From contig JBAMDO010000008.1 in NCBI GenBank assembly GCA_037074765.1, positions 339,424-403,423 on the forward strand: 64,000 nt of DNA, written 5' to 3'. The stretch comes from Mansonella perstans (lineage: Eukaryota > Nematoda > Chromadorea > Rhabditida > Onchocercidae). The position numbers and the translations under genes were made by a program. Positions 36,542-49,600 of the stretch are shown piece after piece (within the stretch, counting starts at the first letter, position 1; each line of letters starts with the position of its first letter). The notes under the pieces were generated by a model. It was not told the DNA's origin. It did not search any database and was given only the letters and a program-made list of their open reading frames with translations.

Positions 36542-37044
36542 TTAAAAATTTTGAAGCTTTTTTCAAACAAATGCGAATTTCTTTCGTTATATCGATTGTG
36601 AATGCTGCAGTTATTGCTTGCAAGCCAATTGTAAATGCAACAATTTCAACTGCACTTCTTTTATGCCAGATATTTTCATCGGTATAATTCCCAATCAAAA
36701 GTTCTGTAAAAAAAAGTATAATGAAGGAATAACAAAGCTTCTAAAAAGTGACTTAAATAAATTGGCCGATGAATCATTTGCACCGAATCAATTAATTAAT
36801 TATGACCAATGCTAAACGATAAGCAAAGGAAAGAGAAGAGGAGAAAATGAGACATCAGAATGGTCACGACATTCTTTAGTCACAATAAACAAATACAATG
36901 TGGACGAAGAATTGTATCCTTGGTATGCTTACTGCGTCAGTTGGTTAGATTGTGAGTGTTTGGATAAGTATGTCTTTTCAACTTGCTTAAAATTTCCGGA
37001 GATATGTTTGTCTCTAATTCAACACATCCGGCTTTGTTGTACTT
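36540..37044 (-). other. Coding-like island upstream of spectraplakin exon A1, not assembled
   Basis: Two minus-strand frames look like real exons. At 37044 a good acceptor (TTTTTTGTTGTAG) opens KYNKAGCVELETNISPEILS. At about 36704 (TTTTTTTTACAG) opens LLIGNYTDENIWHKRSAVEI followed by VAFTIGLQAITAAFTIDITK, reaching a TAA that overlaps the exon A1 ATG (ATGGCTAA). Most codons in the second piece start with a purine, as expected of coding DNA. The two pieces do not join in phase with each other. The second could join exon A1 through a 49-base intron ending at TATTCAG. The plus strand is also open here with one stop (TAA at 36813) and is Cys-rich, so the orientation is not fully settled. Confidence 0.35.
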
Positions 37045-38244
37045 CTACAACAAAAAAGATGGAGTGTTTCGGTGTAATTTATTATATTTGAAAGAAGAAT
37101 ATTGGATTTTCGAGTCACAGAAAATTCTGGTCGATCAACTTGAAATTGGAATTGAATTTTAGAGCGCACTTATGTAAAATTGACAAAAATGGCAGTAACA
37201 AGTGTTGAATAGGCGGAAATTTTGAAAGTACATCAGATATTTCCACAATGCTATTGTGATGGAATAAAATTAAATTTTTGATGTATTCCGGAACAATCGA
37301 TATAAAGTTCGAAAAGATGATTGTTGCTACCCGATTCCTACTGGTTGATTAAATGAAAAAAGGAAAAAAAAAGAACAATCTAAATGAATCCATTTTCAAT
37401 TAAATTTATAAAATGACGAATAGACCAGTAAACTGCGATACAATTATCATAATTGTTATTTCGCGATTTTTCAAAACTTATCTAAGAAGTCCCTTTTCGT
37501 GGAATTTTTGGTATTATTACTTCGTCTTTGGCAATTATTATATTAAAAAAAAATGAAACAAAGAAAAGAATCTTACACTAAAGATAGTTATTTTTTTAAG
37601 ATGAAAATTTGAGATTCGGCTTTATCGATTTTAAGATCAAATATGCTATGAGAAGTTAAGAGCTCTCCGACATATTTGCTAATTAATAATGTTAACTAAT
37701 TGCAAACTGCCATAAAAATAAAATTAAAACTGCAATAAATGAATACTTCTTTGCACTACAGTCAATTCCTGAATGATTAATTTAGTCAACCCTTTTCTAT
37801 AGCTAATTTTTGAAACTTCTAGAATTTAAGTGTTTCACTTCTGAAATTTTTTACCTTGAAAACAATGCATTGCTGCACTTTGCTAAATTAGCTTCATTAA
37901 TTTTATGAATTCCACGAAAAAACAACACATAAAAGTGGCAAGTATTACACACTGCGTACTTGATGAAATTTAAACATCACCGAACAATCAAAACAATTGG
38001 AATTTTTGATTGCTTGTGAAATAACGGGAGAAAAGCCTAAATTATTTATATTTAATATTTTATATCCCTTTGTATTATAGAACCCGCTCATTGAGTAAAT
38101 TTTTTCAAGCATATCTTCAATTATCTCAACTGAAACAATTATTAGCGTAAATGAACAGAAGAAAAGTTGATTATACAAAGAGCTTTGAAAATTTTGAGAT
38201 GATGATGCCGTTGGTACTATCTGCTGTATTAATAGCAATTTTTC

Positions 38245-38282
<38 letters not shown>

Positions 38283-39169
38283 GCTGACTCATAACAAGTT
38301 TTTCAGAGAGCAATGTAATCAAGAAAGAATAGAAATGACAAGGAATGGGAATGTGACAGGTGGAAAGAGTTTGAAAAATTGGTGGAACAGAAAACGGGGA
38401 TGTGTATTGGTTCTAATCCATTATAAAATGGATAATTTTGATTAGAGTTTTTGTCATTTTATGGAATGGTTATTTCCCAGTTTGTAATAGTTTGTGATTG
38501 AAATATTTTCAAATGTCTCTTTTCACTGCATTATTTCCATTTCCCACATGACTGATCTCTAATGACAGTGACCAGAAAATTGACCTGAATAAAAAACATT
38601 ATCGGTATGACTTATCATACAATAAGTATACGTTTACTTGACAATGTTTACTTGACAACTGCAAAAAATTAATGCATGCTTATACTTAATTAATATGCTA
38701 TTCAACAAACTGATGTGCGATAAGTTAACAGTTTGCACTTGATAAGTTTACACTTAATTCAGCAATATGCTCTAAATTATTGCACTGCAGAAATAGAGCA
38801 TATGAATGTCTGAAAAGCGAGAAATGATATCAAAACAATAATTGCTTATTCATATTCTATTGAATGAACTAAAACTCTTTCTTATTAAGTTTTCACGAAA
38901 TCTCTTCTTCGGCAAGTCAATATTCCCATATTACCAATTAAAATATTTTACGACCACTATGTTATACAGAATGTTGGCAGATAGAAAAATATTATTGATG
39001 AAAAGAAAAAATAAAATTTCAATTTGATATACAAAAGTCGCAAACCAGACTTTTAATTGTCGAAAAAAAGAACCCAAATAATGTCTCGTACAAATACTTT
39101 AATTTGAGTTATACATCCGAGAGACTTTAATTTGAGTTATATCCGAGAGAATATTTCATAAAGTTGTTT

Positions 39170-39340
39170 TCAGTTTTTCACCACAAAGCAAATTTATAAT
39201 GTTCTTTGTTCCAAGCAATGATTGCATTTTCTGCAACGTCCTGTGACCATATGGTAACCATTTGAGGCTTCCCTGTTCATAACTAGTCTCTAAGCTATCA
39301 TGTTTCAAGGTAACAGACAAAGCATTCATTGTGACAATGT
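39170..39340 (-). other. Island of balanced composition, several open minus frames
   Basis: An unusually G/C-balanced patch in which the minus strand reads protein-like in more than one frame, for example MNALSVTLKHDSLETSYEQG or VTIWSQDVAENAIIAWNKEH. No frame has convincing splice sites on both ends. Just to its left (about 39098-39150) a roughly 26-bp unit is tandemly duplicated. It could be a degenerate mobile-element fragment or an unassembled exon. No family was recognised. Confidence 0.2.
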
Positions 39341-41779
39341 AACAATGTTACCTTTGCTTAAGCATCTATCGACATGTAATTCTTTGCTTGAGTATTTTAC
39401 TTATTATTTATGATTAAAGGAGAGACGAAGTGGACATCAGGTGCTCAATTTTTCATCATTATAAGTCAAGACCCGATGAACTAACAATGAAATATCAACA
39501 GCATTGAAAAGATTTGTGAGTGTGTGCATAGTTGAAAAGATGAAGATTTTTGGTTTTGATTATTGGTAAAGGAAACTGTAACGTTAATATGTATTTTGAA
39601 AAGACTAAACAAATATGAGGTATTGTTTTTATTTCGGAAAGATTTCTGAGCGGAAAATACACTGCACAAACAGAGGGGAATAGCATTATAGTACAGAATT
39701 TGTAGAAATCAATTCCAGAAGGTCTGGTAAACAATATAATCCGTACGTGTTATAGAACTTGCCATTATCATAGATTTATGTGCTTAGCAGTAAAGAAGAC
39801 AAATAATGGAAAATATCCATAAAAATTTTACAACTGACTGAAAATTTAAAGTTACGTGCTGACCTTTTGTCTTTTGATAGCAAATATTTCACTTCTTTTG
39901 TTTCCTTCAACTGATTTTCACTAATTTGTTGCCATTTAGAAATAAACGATAGAGATCAAAGGAATTAACAGATTTGTTTGTGAGAAGTTAAAGTGAAAAC
40001 TTTAATTTTCTCAAAAAATTCATACGAGTTAGAAAATCGAAAAAAAAAATTTCATTTAAAATGAGCAGCATTAATTATTTTAATTTTATCTTGATTTAGG
40101 CAAATGAAGCATGAAATATATTATCTTTTATTTGTTAAGTTATGAACAATGATTTTATAATATTCGTATTTGATGATCATTTTATGTTTTCAAAGAAAGT
40201 TACAAGCATAGATATGGCGTATAATTATTCGTAGAAGGTCAAAGTGGAAAAAAATCATACAATAAATCGTATCAATTCGAATAAATTAAAAAATACTTTT
40301 GTGAATTGTTGATCAAATAATTTTCCTGAAATTGCAATGGTTACAGTTTTGTATGACATAAAGATTTTCAAAAGTAAAATAAACTATAAAATCTCTAAAA
40401 GTAATTTGATGTTTGGGCAGCTTTTTTTTTGTCGAAAAATGAAGAAGAAATTGAAAAATAAATTTATCGAATAAAATTGGGAATGTATAAGACAGGAAGG
40501 ATTGAGTAATAAAAGTAAATGTTAATGGTAAAGAATCAGACGAAAATGCAGTAGGAAATATCGTACAGACCTGATCTGTCTCTGTAATGATCGAAGAGTG
40601 ATTGAGGGACGATTGAGTGCGATCGATAAGTGATTAAGGGGTGATTGATGCGATCGAAAGGTGTAGTTAGCTATTAATATATTTGGGATTATCGATCAAT
40701 CGATTTTTACACAAACAATTAGTTCATTGAACAAAAATGAATTCTTCTGTGAATACTTGTTTGAAATGACGTAAATAAATGATGTGTTGCTGTTGTAATT
40801 TATTTGTGAATTTTAACAATTTAATTACAAATTCTAATTTGATTTCAATTTCAAATTATTTTTATAAAAAACAAGAAATTTGCGTTTCTACTGTAATGCC
40901 AATTCGAACAAAACTGTTTGTGGAAATTTTTGTAATTCTTTTAAAATGATTTTAATCATATATTACATAGAAAGTACTTAATTTTAATAATTTAGAAACT
41001 ATTAAAATTAAACCCATAAATAGTCTGAGAAAACGATAAAAATGAATAGGAATAGAATTTGAATATATTTAACAATTTCGATAACGAATGAATTGATTTG
41101 AACTTTTGAAATTCATACTTTTTCAGCGTTCAATTTTTAGTTAGCAGAGCAAAAGTATCCTTCGCATTTTTTAAAATCTTCCTTTCTAGTTTTTTTTTTT
41201 TTTGGGGGGGCAGGGGGGAAAGATCATTAGTGATACCTATAATATCTAATTTTGTACTCGTACTTTCTTGGATTAAACCAAAAAATCAGAGATCACAGGC
41301 TGATATGATATGAAATCAATCATATGCTAGGAATAAAAGAAGACATAGAGAGCAAATCACTAAGAAAGCGTGAGTTAGTTTGAAAAAAAGTATTAGAAAT
41401 TGTGAATGTAAAATGGCTAGTAAGAATATAACTTTGACAAATTTGTTTATTTATTTAAAATTAAATTATTGATATGATTGAGATATTAATGAGGAGGAAA
41501 AATGTGAAAGTCTATTATGTTCCGAAAAATTGAATTTCGATTAAATGATGTAAATAATCCTGAATGGAAAAGTGCAAACCCATAAATCTTGTAAATTTAA
41601 AAGAGATTAAAATAAACATAAGCAGAATTTAACTGCATTTTATTGAAATCTAAATTTGTGGTATAAATGGACTACAATAACTAACCTATTTCTCACTGCG
41701 AACATAAAGCTGTGAATAAACTAACACTTAGTTCAAAATGTTAATTTTAAAAAAAATTTTTTGATAAATCAGGTTACAG

Positions 41780-41921
41780 ATTATTGCAAACAGATCATAC
41801 TTCATATCGAACTGTTCATTCCGATGTTTCGGACGGAAATAGCAGATTAATAATCAATGTAAGAACTGAGCCTAAAGATACAAGGATAGCAGTATGTGAA
41901 CAGTACATTGAATTCTTCTAA
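41780..41921 (+). other. Orphan plus-strand terminal-exon-like frame
   Basis: After an acceptor-like AATCAGGTTACAG, a frame of 46 codons reads LLQTDHTSYRTVHSDVSDGN, then SRLIINVRTEPKDTRIAVCE, and ends in TAA at 41919-41921. About two thirds of its codons start with a purine, in contrast to nearby intergenic DNA. No upstream exon was found and no homology was recognised. Confidence 0.25.
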
Positions 41922-43237
41922 TATGGTTAGCCAGAATTGTTCAGTCATTTAGTGGACTGGGAGAATCGCAAAGATCGACTATTTGAGTAGCAACAAAAAA
42001 AAAAATCCAGGATGGCAATAATCAAACTTTTGATGTCTATTTTAATAAAATCAAAAAAAAAAATTAAAACTAACCAATACGAATGGTCACAAAAAATTTG
42101 GTCAGTAAACAAAATGTTCAAGAATCCATTAAAATGCGCGGAAATGTGTCATGTAAATTATATGTACATTTTAAACCATTTGAAACGAAATTCCTATCGT
42201 TAAATCAACCATCAAGGAAAAAAGTTTTCCGCTTATCCCTGCCTCAGTTCTTTTCAGTTCGTTTGAAATATTTCAAACCAACACTTTGGACAAATCAAAG
42301 TTTTTGAATGAATATGTAAATATTTCATAATGAAATGCTTTTGCCGTCTGAATGAATATTTATGAAACTGAAATAAAAAAAAAATATTTATGAATATTTA
42401 TGAAACTGAAATAAAAATTTCTATCAATGTTCCTTGAAAAGAAAAAGAAATATGAATTTTTTCTAAACATCGAAGAATACTTTTATAAGCTAATATTTTG
42501 TAAAAATTCAAAAGTTATCAAGAGTGGAATAAAATTTCAGAAGAGAATAGAAATATTGAAATTTCAAATTCCAAAACTTAGATCTTTAACCTGAAATTGA
42601 ATATAAAATAATAAGATTATCCTCAAATCTCTTTCATGCTCATCGAAATTAATTTAAGTGAACGAATGAAGAGTTTTAAATGACTGTTTTATTAATAACA
42701 AGAATTATGTAAGAATGATAGCTTTGAGCAATGTCCATTAGAAAACCACTAATAGATATGTTTGCCTGCATGTTATAGAACATACCAGAAATATGTTGTA
42801 ATTAAATAAATTCGACACGTTGTAAGATTTGTGCTTTTATGCTAATCGATGGATCAAAAAATCTCTTGATTTTTGAAAAATTTTGAATTCTCCACGGTAA
42901 ATGAGAAAAATGTAAGCAATTAAAATTCGAATAAATTACCGAAATTGTAAGGAAATATGTGAAAATTGTAACAAAAGTCTTTTGTAGTGGAATGTTTTGC
43001 AATGAATGCTGGAAGAAATGTTAAAATTTAAGAAATTTTAATATTAAAATTTCGAAATAATAGCAAAAACAAGAACATATCGAAATATTGAAGAGTTAAC
43101 GTTAAGATAATCAGTTAGCCTTATAGAAACAGTAAGTATATACATATTGCTAATGTGTAATCTTTGTGCCTAGACTGTTAAATAAAATACCGGAAATCTA
43201 ACCTGATCAGGATTGTATTTTTCTGCCAGAATAATTG

Positions 43238-46200
43238 ATGCCTCCTCTATTGGACTCTTTTTATGGTCGGACATCGTCCCATAACATTTCATTAGCTATT
43301 GCATGCAACAAAAATGCAGTAATCATTAAGGTTAGAAATGCTGGTGAGATGTAGAGGTAATTAGGTTGTACTGGTTGGTTGTTCAAATGATGGAACTATT
43401 TTTGAAGAGATGAGTAGCTTTTGATATATGTGTTATAGTTGTGTATTATGCGACTATTCTGAGAATTTTTATTTTTGTCTTTTCAAGTTGTCACGTACTT
43501 GGAAGAAAATATTTGTCCTTAAAAATGGAATTAAACTTTTCGAACATTGTATCAACTACAAAACACAATTTTTTCTGATTCTCTTTGTGTTATGATTCTG
43601 TTTTTAAAAATATATATATTTAAACTGTTTGGCATTTTCTGAAAAGTCGGAAATTTGATGAGAGAATTTGATGATAAGTTCTTCGTTAATAAATGTAGAA
43701 TATCTTTTGAGACAACTAATCGTTATGAATTCTAATTCGCATGATTTTTTCTATCATCGATTTTTTTAGGCGTATTTGAATATTACAGATTTTGAAACGG
43801 GAATGGAAAAAGCAATCAATTCAAATGCAACCAGTACGAGCCACTGTTCTATCAGAAATATAAAGAAAAAAGCGTTTAACAAGAAAATTTCCAAAATTGA
43901 TAAGCTGGTTGTGCTCTATAAGGTATTTTACGTCAATCTATATAATAGAATAAGCTTGTAGTTGGAATAATTATTAATTTGCTGTTTTTTTTTGATCATT
44001 TCTGAGGTTAACATGAAGCACTTGGAGCAGTTTTTCATTATGGTTCAGTTGTTTTGAAAATTTATCTTTTTCCTGACAGTGTGCAATCAGAAAGGACTGC
44101 ATTTCTGAAACTTTGAAGTTTAACATAATCAATTATATCGCATATTGTCCTTCTGAAGTCATATGATACGTAAATAGTCTAACCAACAGGTAGATTAAAT
44201 GAAAGGAATTTTTGACGGTAGTGGCTTTTTTTATCGATGCCTTTGTATGCTACCTTGTTTAATATCTGCCTCTTAATCTTTCATTAAGGAAGGTGGTAGT
44301 TCGTCCTATGACTACTACATTATACTTGAGATATCAATGATTTTATAGGAAATGAGAGCGGAAATAAAGAAACTAGAGGAACGAGAAATATCTTTCGGTG
44401 AAGATTACGATGAAGAGTTTGAAGATGCTTGCAACAGACGTTTGATAAAACTTACGCAGAAGCATTTACGAATACACAAGTATTTGATTCGAAAAGGAAT
44501 TTTTGTCAGCGATACAGGCGAGGCCATGTGAGTCTTGCTTTGCTTGTCTCCTCTGTTTTTAAGAGATTCACTCAGCTATATTGAAGTTGTCACAACTTTT
44601 CGAATGTAGCAGGTTCAAATAATTCAAACTCTCACTATTTGCACTTTTTTAAATGAATTATTGTATTTATATTAATAAAAAGCTTTTCTTTGTATTATGT
44701 AGCATAGAACGAGTACTATTTCAAATTTACCATGAATTTCCACTAGTTTTATGTTTGTACAGCACAACATTTATGTCTTTTCGAGAAAGATTATTTTGTA
44801 GTCTTCCGGATTTGAAACCAAAGCTGGTAATAACTTCATCGGGTAATGAAGATTTGAACATGCTTTTGACTGAATATGTTAATCAAGAAAGTGAATGTGG
44901 AATTTTGGGATCTAAAGTGCGAATACCTTACAAGTAAGTTTACATTGTTTGTTTTGCTCGTAGTCATTTTTGAAAAGTATGTAATATTATTTGTTTCTTC
45001 TCAATTCATTTGAAATTTTCAGACATGTTACTGTAAGCGATGTGAAGATGTTAGTAGAAAAATTAGAAGAAACGGGTAATACCCAGCTTTTTCGAGATAA
45101 CCCTTTGAAATCCGGTCAGTTTTCTCAATTATCACAATTAAAAAAATTAAGAATATATTGATTCGTTGTAATTATGGAATCATCATTTGTTGTTTGCAGC
45201 CGTTTATTTCTAGATCAGCTGATTCAAAATATTGCATGCGAAGTAAATAAATCAGTAAAGCGATTCATCGAAGATCATCACCGAATGGGTCTCGATGACT
45301 GGATTTTGCCAGGTGTAACCAGTAAGTTCAGCCTCACAGCTTATTTCCCATCGTAGTAGCTTATTTGTACTGTATAACCGTTATTGTATTAATTGCATTC
45401 GAATAATTCTGTACTCATATTTCGTTTATCCTTCGTTGCGTTTTACTGCTGCCATTTTTTTCAGACCAAGTAGGTGAACATGGAGATTTTCCATCCACAT
45501 CAGTTGATCTTGGTATTATAGAGGACAAAAAAGAGCATTCATTGAGTGTTCCAACATGGGATATTGCTAATATGGTAATTCTTTGAAAAAAAAAAAAATT
45601 AATAAATATAATGGAAAAGTCGAATGGCGGTATCATCTATGTAATTAGATTGCATCTACTTTTCAGTCACTGAGCTTGAAATCCTAATCCTCATATTGCA
45701 TTTTCCTATATTTTGATGTTTTAAATTATTGGAATTTTTATTTCTGTCTTCAGAAAAGATAAATCAAGTCTATAATTATTATGCCTGGTTTCACTGATTG
45801 TGATTTATAGGAAGTATTCGAAATAAACTCATGGTTTGTAGGAATTGCATAAGGCATGTGATCGAGGAGAATTGGACTGTCCAGAACCAGAAAACAGTGC
45901 TGATATAGATGATACCGAAATGTCACCAACTGCTGATGAGATTGAAAATGGAGAGGAATGTGAGGATGATATTCAAGACAGTGTATCATTTCTTTACATT
46001 CGAACTTGACTGAAACATTAAGTTCCGAAAATTGTATACAATTTAAATGCGATTCATTTCCAGTTTCATTTTTTTATTTGTTACTGCTTAGGTTTTAAAG
46101 CTTGATGGTTTGTAAAGCAATTCAAGCCATTCTTAATCTGACCCAAGGGAGGCATTGTAGTATTTTGGGGGCGAAAAAAATGGTGGTGTACCTTATGAAA

Positions 46201-46630
46201 TGTAAAGTCTTAAGACTTGTGCTGCATTTAATTGCATCAATGATGCGTATTTATATTTTTAGTAACTTGATTCAAGCTATAATTTGTGAAGCAAATTTAA
46301 TTTTCCTTCAAAATTGCTGTTATCTTCTGATTTTCTCGTCAAGTATTCGTTGTTCTATAGGTTAATGAGGATATGGAAAGTAAAAATAGCGAGTCTGATG
46401 ACAGTTGCTGTATTATCGCGGAACAAATACATGGACAGAGTGAAATAAGTGACGACAGTGATTGTTGCATAATTGAAAGTGACGAAAAGGAGATGTCGGA
46501 AGAAATGGTTAACGAAGAAAATGCAGAAACACCTTCTATGAAAATCTCTTCGGAAAATGCAAAGGAAAATATGGAATCGGATGGAAAAATAGTTAATAAT
46601 GATGACGATTGCTGTATTATCGATGACTGA
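43238..46630 (+). CDS. DAXX-like histone chaperone, complete
   Basis: DAXX deposits histone H3.3-H4 with ATRX and binds SUMOylated partners in the nucleus (family knowledge). Nine exons: 43238-43330, 43770-43922, 44349-44527, 44703-44933, 45023-45114, 45214-45321, 45465-45574, 45842-45982, 46361-46630. All phases agree, giving about 458 residues. The start is the ATG 8 bases after a strong acceptor (TTTTTCTGCCAG), a typical trans-splice layout. Residues about 72-140 (KISKIDKLVVLYKEMRAEIK; NRRLIKLTQKHLRIHKYLIR) match the start of the DAXX histone-binding helical domain. HVTVSDVKMLVEKLEETGN and DQLIQNIACEVNKSVKRFIE continue it. The C-terminus is acidic with three CCII motifs. It is shorter than vertebrate DAXX, and the vertebrate N-terminal helical bundle was not recognised. 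Reading through the donor at 45983 would end the protein early with SVSFLYIRT. An AATAAA lies at 47129. Confidence 0.78.
46361..46630 (+). CDS. DAXX-like last exon with three SUMO-interacting-like motifs
   Basis: This exon encodes 89 residues, mostly Asp, Glu and Ser. Three copies of a motif occur: ESDDSCCIIAEQ, SDDSDCCIIESDEKE and the extreme C-terminus NNDDDCCIIDD. A four-residue hydrophobic core flanked by acidic residues is the pattern of SUMO-interacting motifs, and vertebrate DAXX also ends in one (IIVLSDSD). Binding is inferred, not shown. Confidence 0.72.
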   Translation, partial: VNEDMESKNSESDDSCCIIAEQIHGQSEISDDSDCCIIESDEKEMSEEMVNEENAETPSMKISSENAKENMESDGKIVNNDDDCCIIDD

Positions 46631-49600
46631 CAGGATTCAAACTTTGGCACTTTTTTTGAAAAAAAGAAGCAGCAGGTAGCAAGTCCTTAAAAATCATATT
46701 TTTAACAATCCTTTTGTTAGAATTTCTAATTCATTTTTTCTGATAATTCATTTTTTTGGAAAAACAATTACCATACGTGCTAATCTGCTTAGCATTTCGA
46801 ATTGTCAAATTGCCACAATGCAGTTTTGAAATTCTTACTATTATTTATAATTATTTGTTTTTTTTCTTAATTCTTTTTGAAGTGGACAGCTTTTGTTTCG
46901 ATTGATACTCAGTCACATTTGTAATAAGTGGTGATGATTATTGTGATTATTCATATTTATATTACTTGATAATTATACTAAAAAGTCTTATCCCAGCAAA
47001 GCATGGAAAAAACAATTTCGTTAGTAATTAGACAGATTATTCATCTTCATATGGTAATTGTTTTATTAGCATAACTTACTCTTTTTTGTAAAGATTTAAA
47101 AGGCGCTGAAATATTTGGAATTGGTTGCAATAAACGATTGTTTTATTTAATTTTTATTAAATTATTGTTTTACCTCACTGTGAAAATATCCTTTCCATTT
47201 TTGCCCTTAATAAAAAATGCCTTTTTGTGCTACGTGTACATGATAAACCGTATATTCTGTAAAAAGAATTAAATCATCGATATTGATGGAATTAGTCATT
47301 ATAAGTTCTTCATAAAAAATCCTGTTTTACGAAATCTTATTGGATCATTGGTTTCTTCGCACTTGAAAAGTTCTGTATGATGGTTGACTCAAAATCTTTT
47401 AGGACTAACAACAAAATTGATGTTGATGGCGGCATTGAGAATTTGTCAAATAAATTGTTAAGGGGAAAGTGTTCTTATTTAATAAACAATTTTTTTTTTT
47501 TTTTTTTTATGAGACAAGTAAACATTTGACACAGCATTGAAATACACAATTTAATGATTGAAATGGTAAAAAAAAGGATAACGATAGATCGTACAATTTG
47601 AGTGTTCAACGATCCGTCCATTACTCTTTTAATTTCTTTTGCAGCCTTTTTTTTCTTGGAAAGTTAAAATATTCCAAATGCATTTCTGAAGTTGGAATGA
47701 TTTCATCAATTTTATCTCATTTCATTTCACATTATACGAAGAAATTAAATTCACATATGGTTTTAACAGGGTTGCAATTTCCCTTTCGTAAATTGAATTG
47801 CATTTCTCAAGAATATTATGTGGAATGATTAAACTGGAAGCAAAAAAAAAGAAACGATAGGGAATAAATGAAATTTGAAAGGGTTGAAGCACTTGTGATT
47901 GAGAAAATTCATTGTCGTTTATAAGATTTGTTGATTAATTGAATCTGAATTCATCTTTAATTTGTTGGAAAATAAAACTTTTTTTGCAAACATTAGACTG
48001 ATACTATGGGAGAATGAATTGATTGCGGAATATTTTACATGATGAATTAGCCTAATAGAAGTGTTGTTCAGTTTCAAGATTAATTAATTTATAAAAATAC
48101 AATAGTGTTTTTTAGTTAATTCATTTCAATACCAAATTATTCAGTTTGGCATTAATTTCAACAAATAGACAAATTAGCATTCTAATTATTTTGAAATATA
48201 TTTCAAACTGCAAGTTAATTTATCATTAGCTAATTTTGTGTTTATTCTATGCATTTTTTTTTTTTTTTTTTTTTTTGTTAATTTAACATGCAGGGAAAAT
48301 TTGGCGCTCTTGTAGTATTACTATGATTGTTAACCGTATACAGTGAATGCTCTCTGATCCAATATACTTTGAGAGAGTATCATTAGCAATCTGGAAAATC
48401 TTAATGATTCCATATGTTTCCAAAAAACAGCAACAGATTTCTTACCAACGGGCTTTTGTAAAATTTAACTTTCTCCTGTAACATTCAACAAAAAAAAGAA
48501 ACTGTTAGTTAGCTTAGAGAAGTCAAATTTTACAAAACTTCACTGTGCATCTTCAACTTTCGAATCATTGTTGACATTACAGTTTAGTAGTGATTTAGAA
48601 AAAATTTCCCATCCAATGAATTTTAATGAAATCCATTCTTTTAAGCTACACATTATGGATAGTGTGTGGGTAGCAGACTCTGATGTACATTAATTACCGA
48701 AAGAGGAGATATTATAAGATAGAGCAGCTGTTTTCAGTAATGTATTTCAGATGTACGGATAGTTAGTTTACCCTCTCGCTTTTTCTCGGGTCACTTTGCT
48801 TACATTTTATCAAACTATTCATTGGAATTGCTTTAACGAAAAGCAAAATGTCATTTCAGTTTTTCTTGCAATTTTAAGCGAATATATTTGTAATTTATTA
48901 ATTTTTTTTTTTACCGGAAATTCATTTAGATTAAATATATTTTATCATTACATTTTAATCATTTCAGTGATTATCTGATTATTTTGCATTTAAAAATTTT
49001 CTTTAAGTAGCTGTACTGGATAATGCAAAGAGATGATCTAAGACCTTTCAGATATTGTCCTCCTGGACAGATTTTCACAATAATGTTACTTTTATAGATT
49101 TATCGCTTCTGGGAAATGTAATTTGAAAATTATGAAATATCAAATTGAAGAAGGACTTTTCATTACTAGTACCAATTATTTTAATTATAATGCACAAAAT
49201 TTAACAACTGAAGAAAATGAATGTGACGTTATTGTATTTAATTGTGATAATTTCATTCTTTTAATGAATAATATTAAGTTATTAATTTCTTCATTCTGAA
49301 AAAGTCAAACTTATCTCTATAGAATGCTTTCTTAGCTTACTTATATGTCCTGGAATATTTGCTACTTTCTATTACTTATCCAGTATTTATGACACTTTTC
49401 TACTTTCCTGGTTGATTGTATGGGAATGATGAAAAGAAATTTCACTTTGCAAAATTCAACTTCAAATTTTAAAAGAATTTTGTACTCATTAAATTATTAC
49501 TTTTTCTTCTTAACAGAATTTTATGATCATTAAAATTATTACTATCTGAATTGCACGGTCATAAATGATTATCCATATATATATATTGTACGTATGACTC

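Larger units (their letters stand above)
37092..43229. other. Region between spectraplakin and DAXX-like genes
   Basis: Mostly A/T-rich, with a poly-T run at about 38247-38280 and short GATT-rich repeats at about 40588-40662. Two exon-like islands (about 39150-39340 and 41780-41921) are listed separately. Nothing else was recognised. Confidence 0.5.

Noticed and set aside
43203..43274. Minus-strand first-exon-like frame beginning MSDHKKSPIEEASII with a GTTAGA donor
   Set aside because: The same bases are better explained as exon 1 of the plus-strand DAXX-like gene, which has a strong acceptor, an early ATG and a phase match to 43770. No minus-strand partner exon in phase was found.
46339..46650. 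Minus-strand Ser-rich frame
   Set aside because: Antisense shadow of the acidic last exon of the DAXX-like gene.
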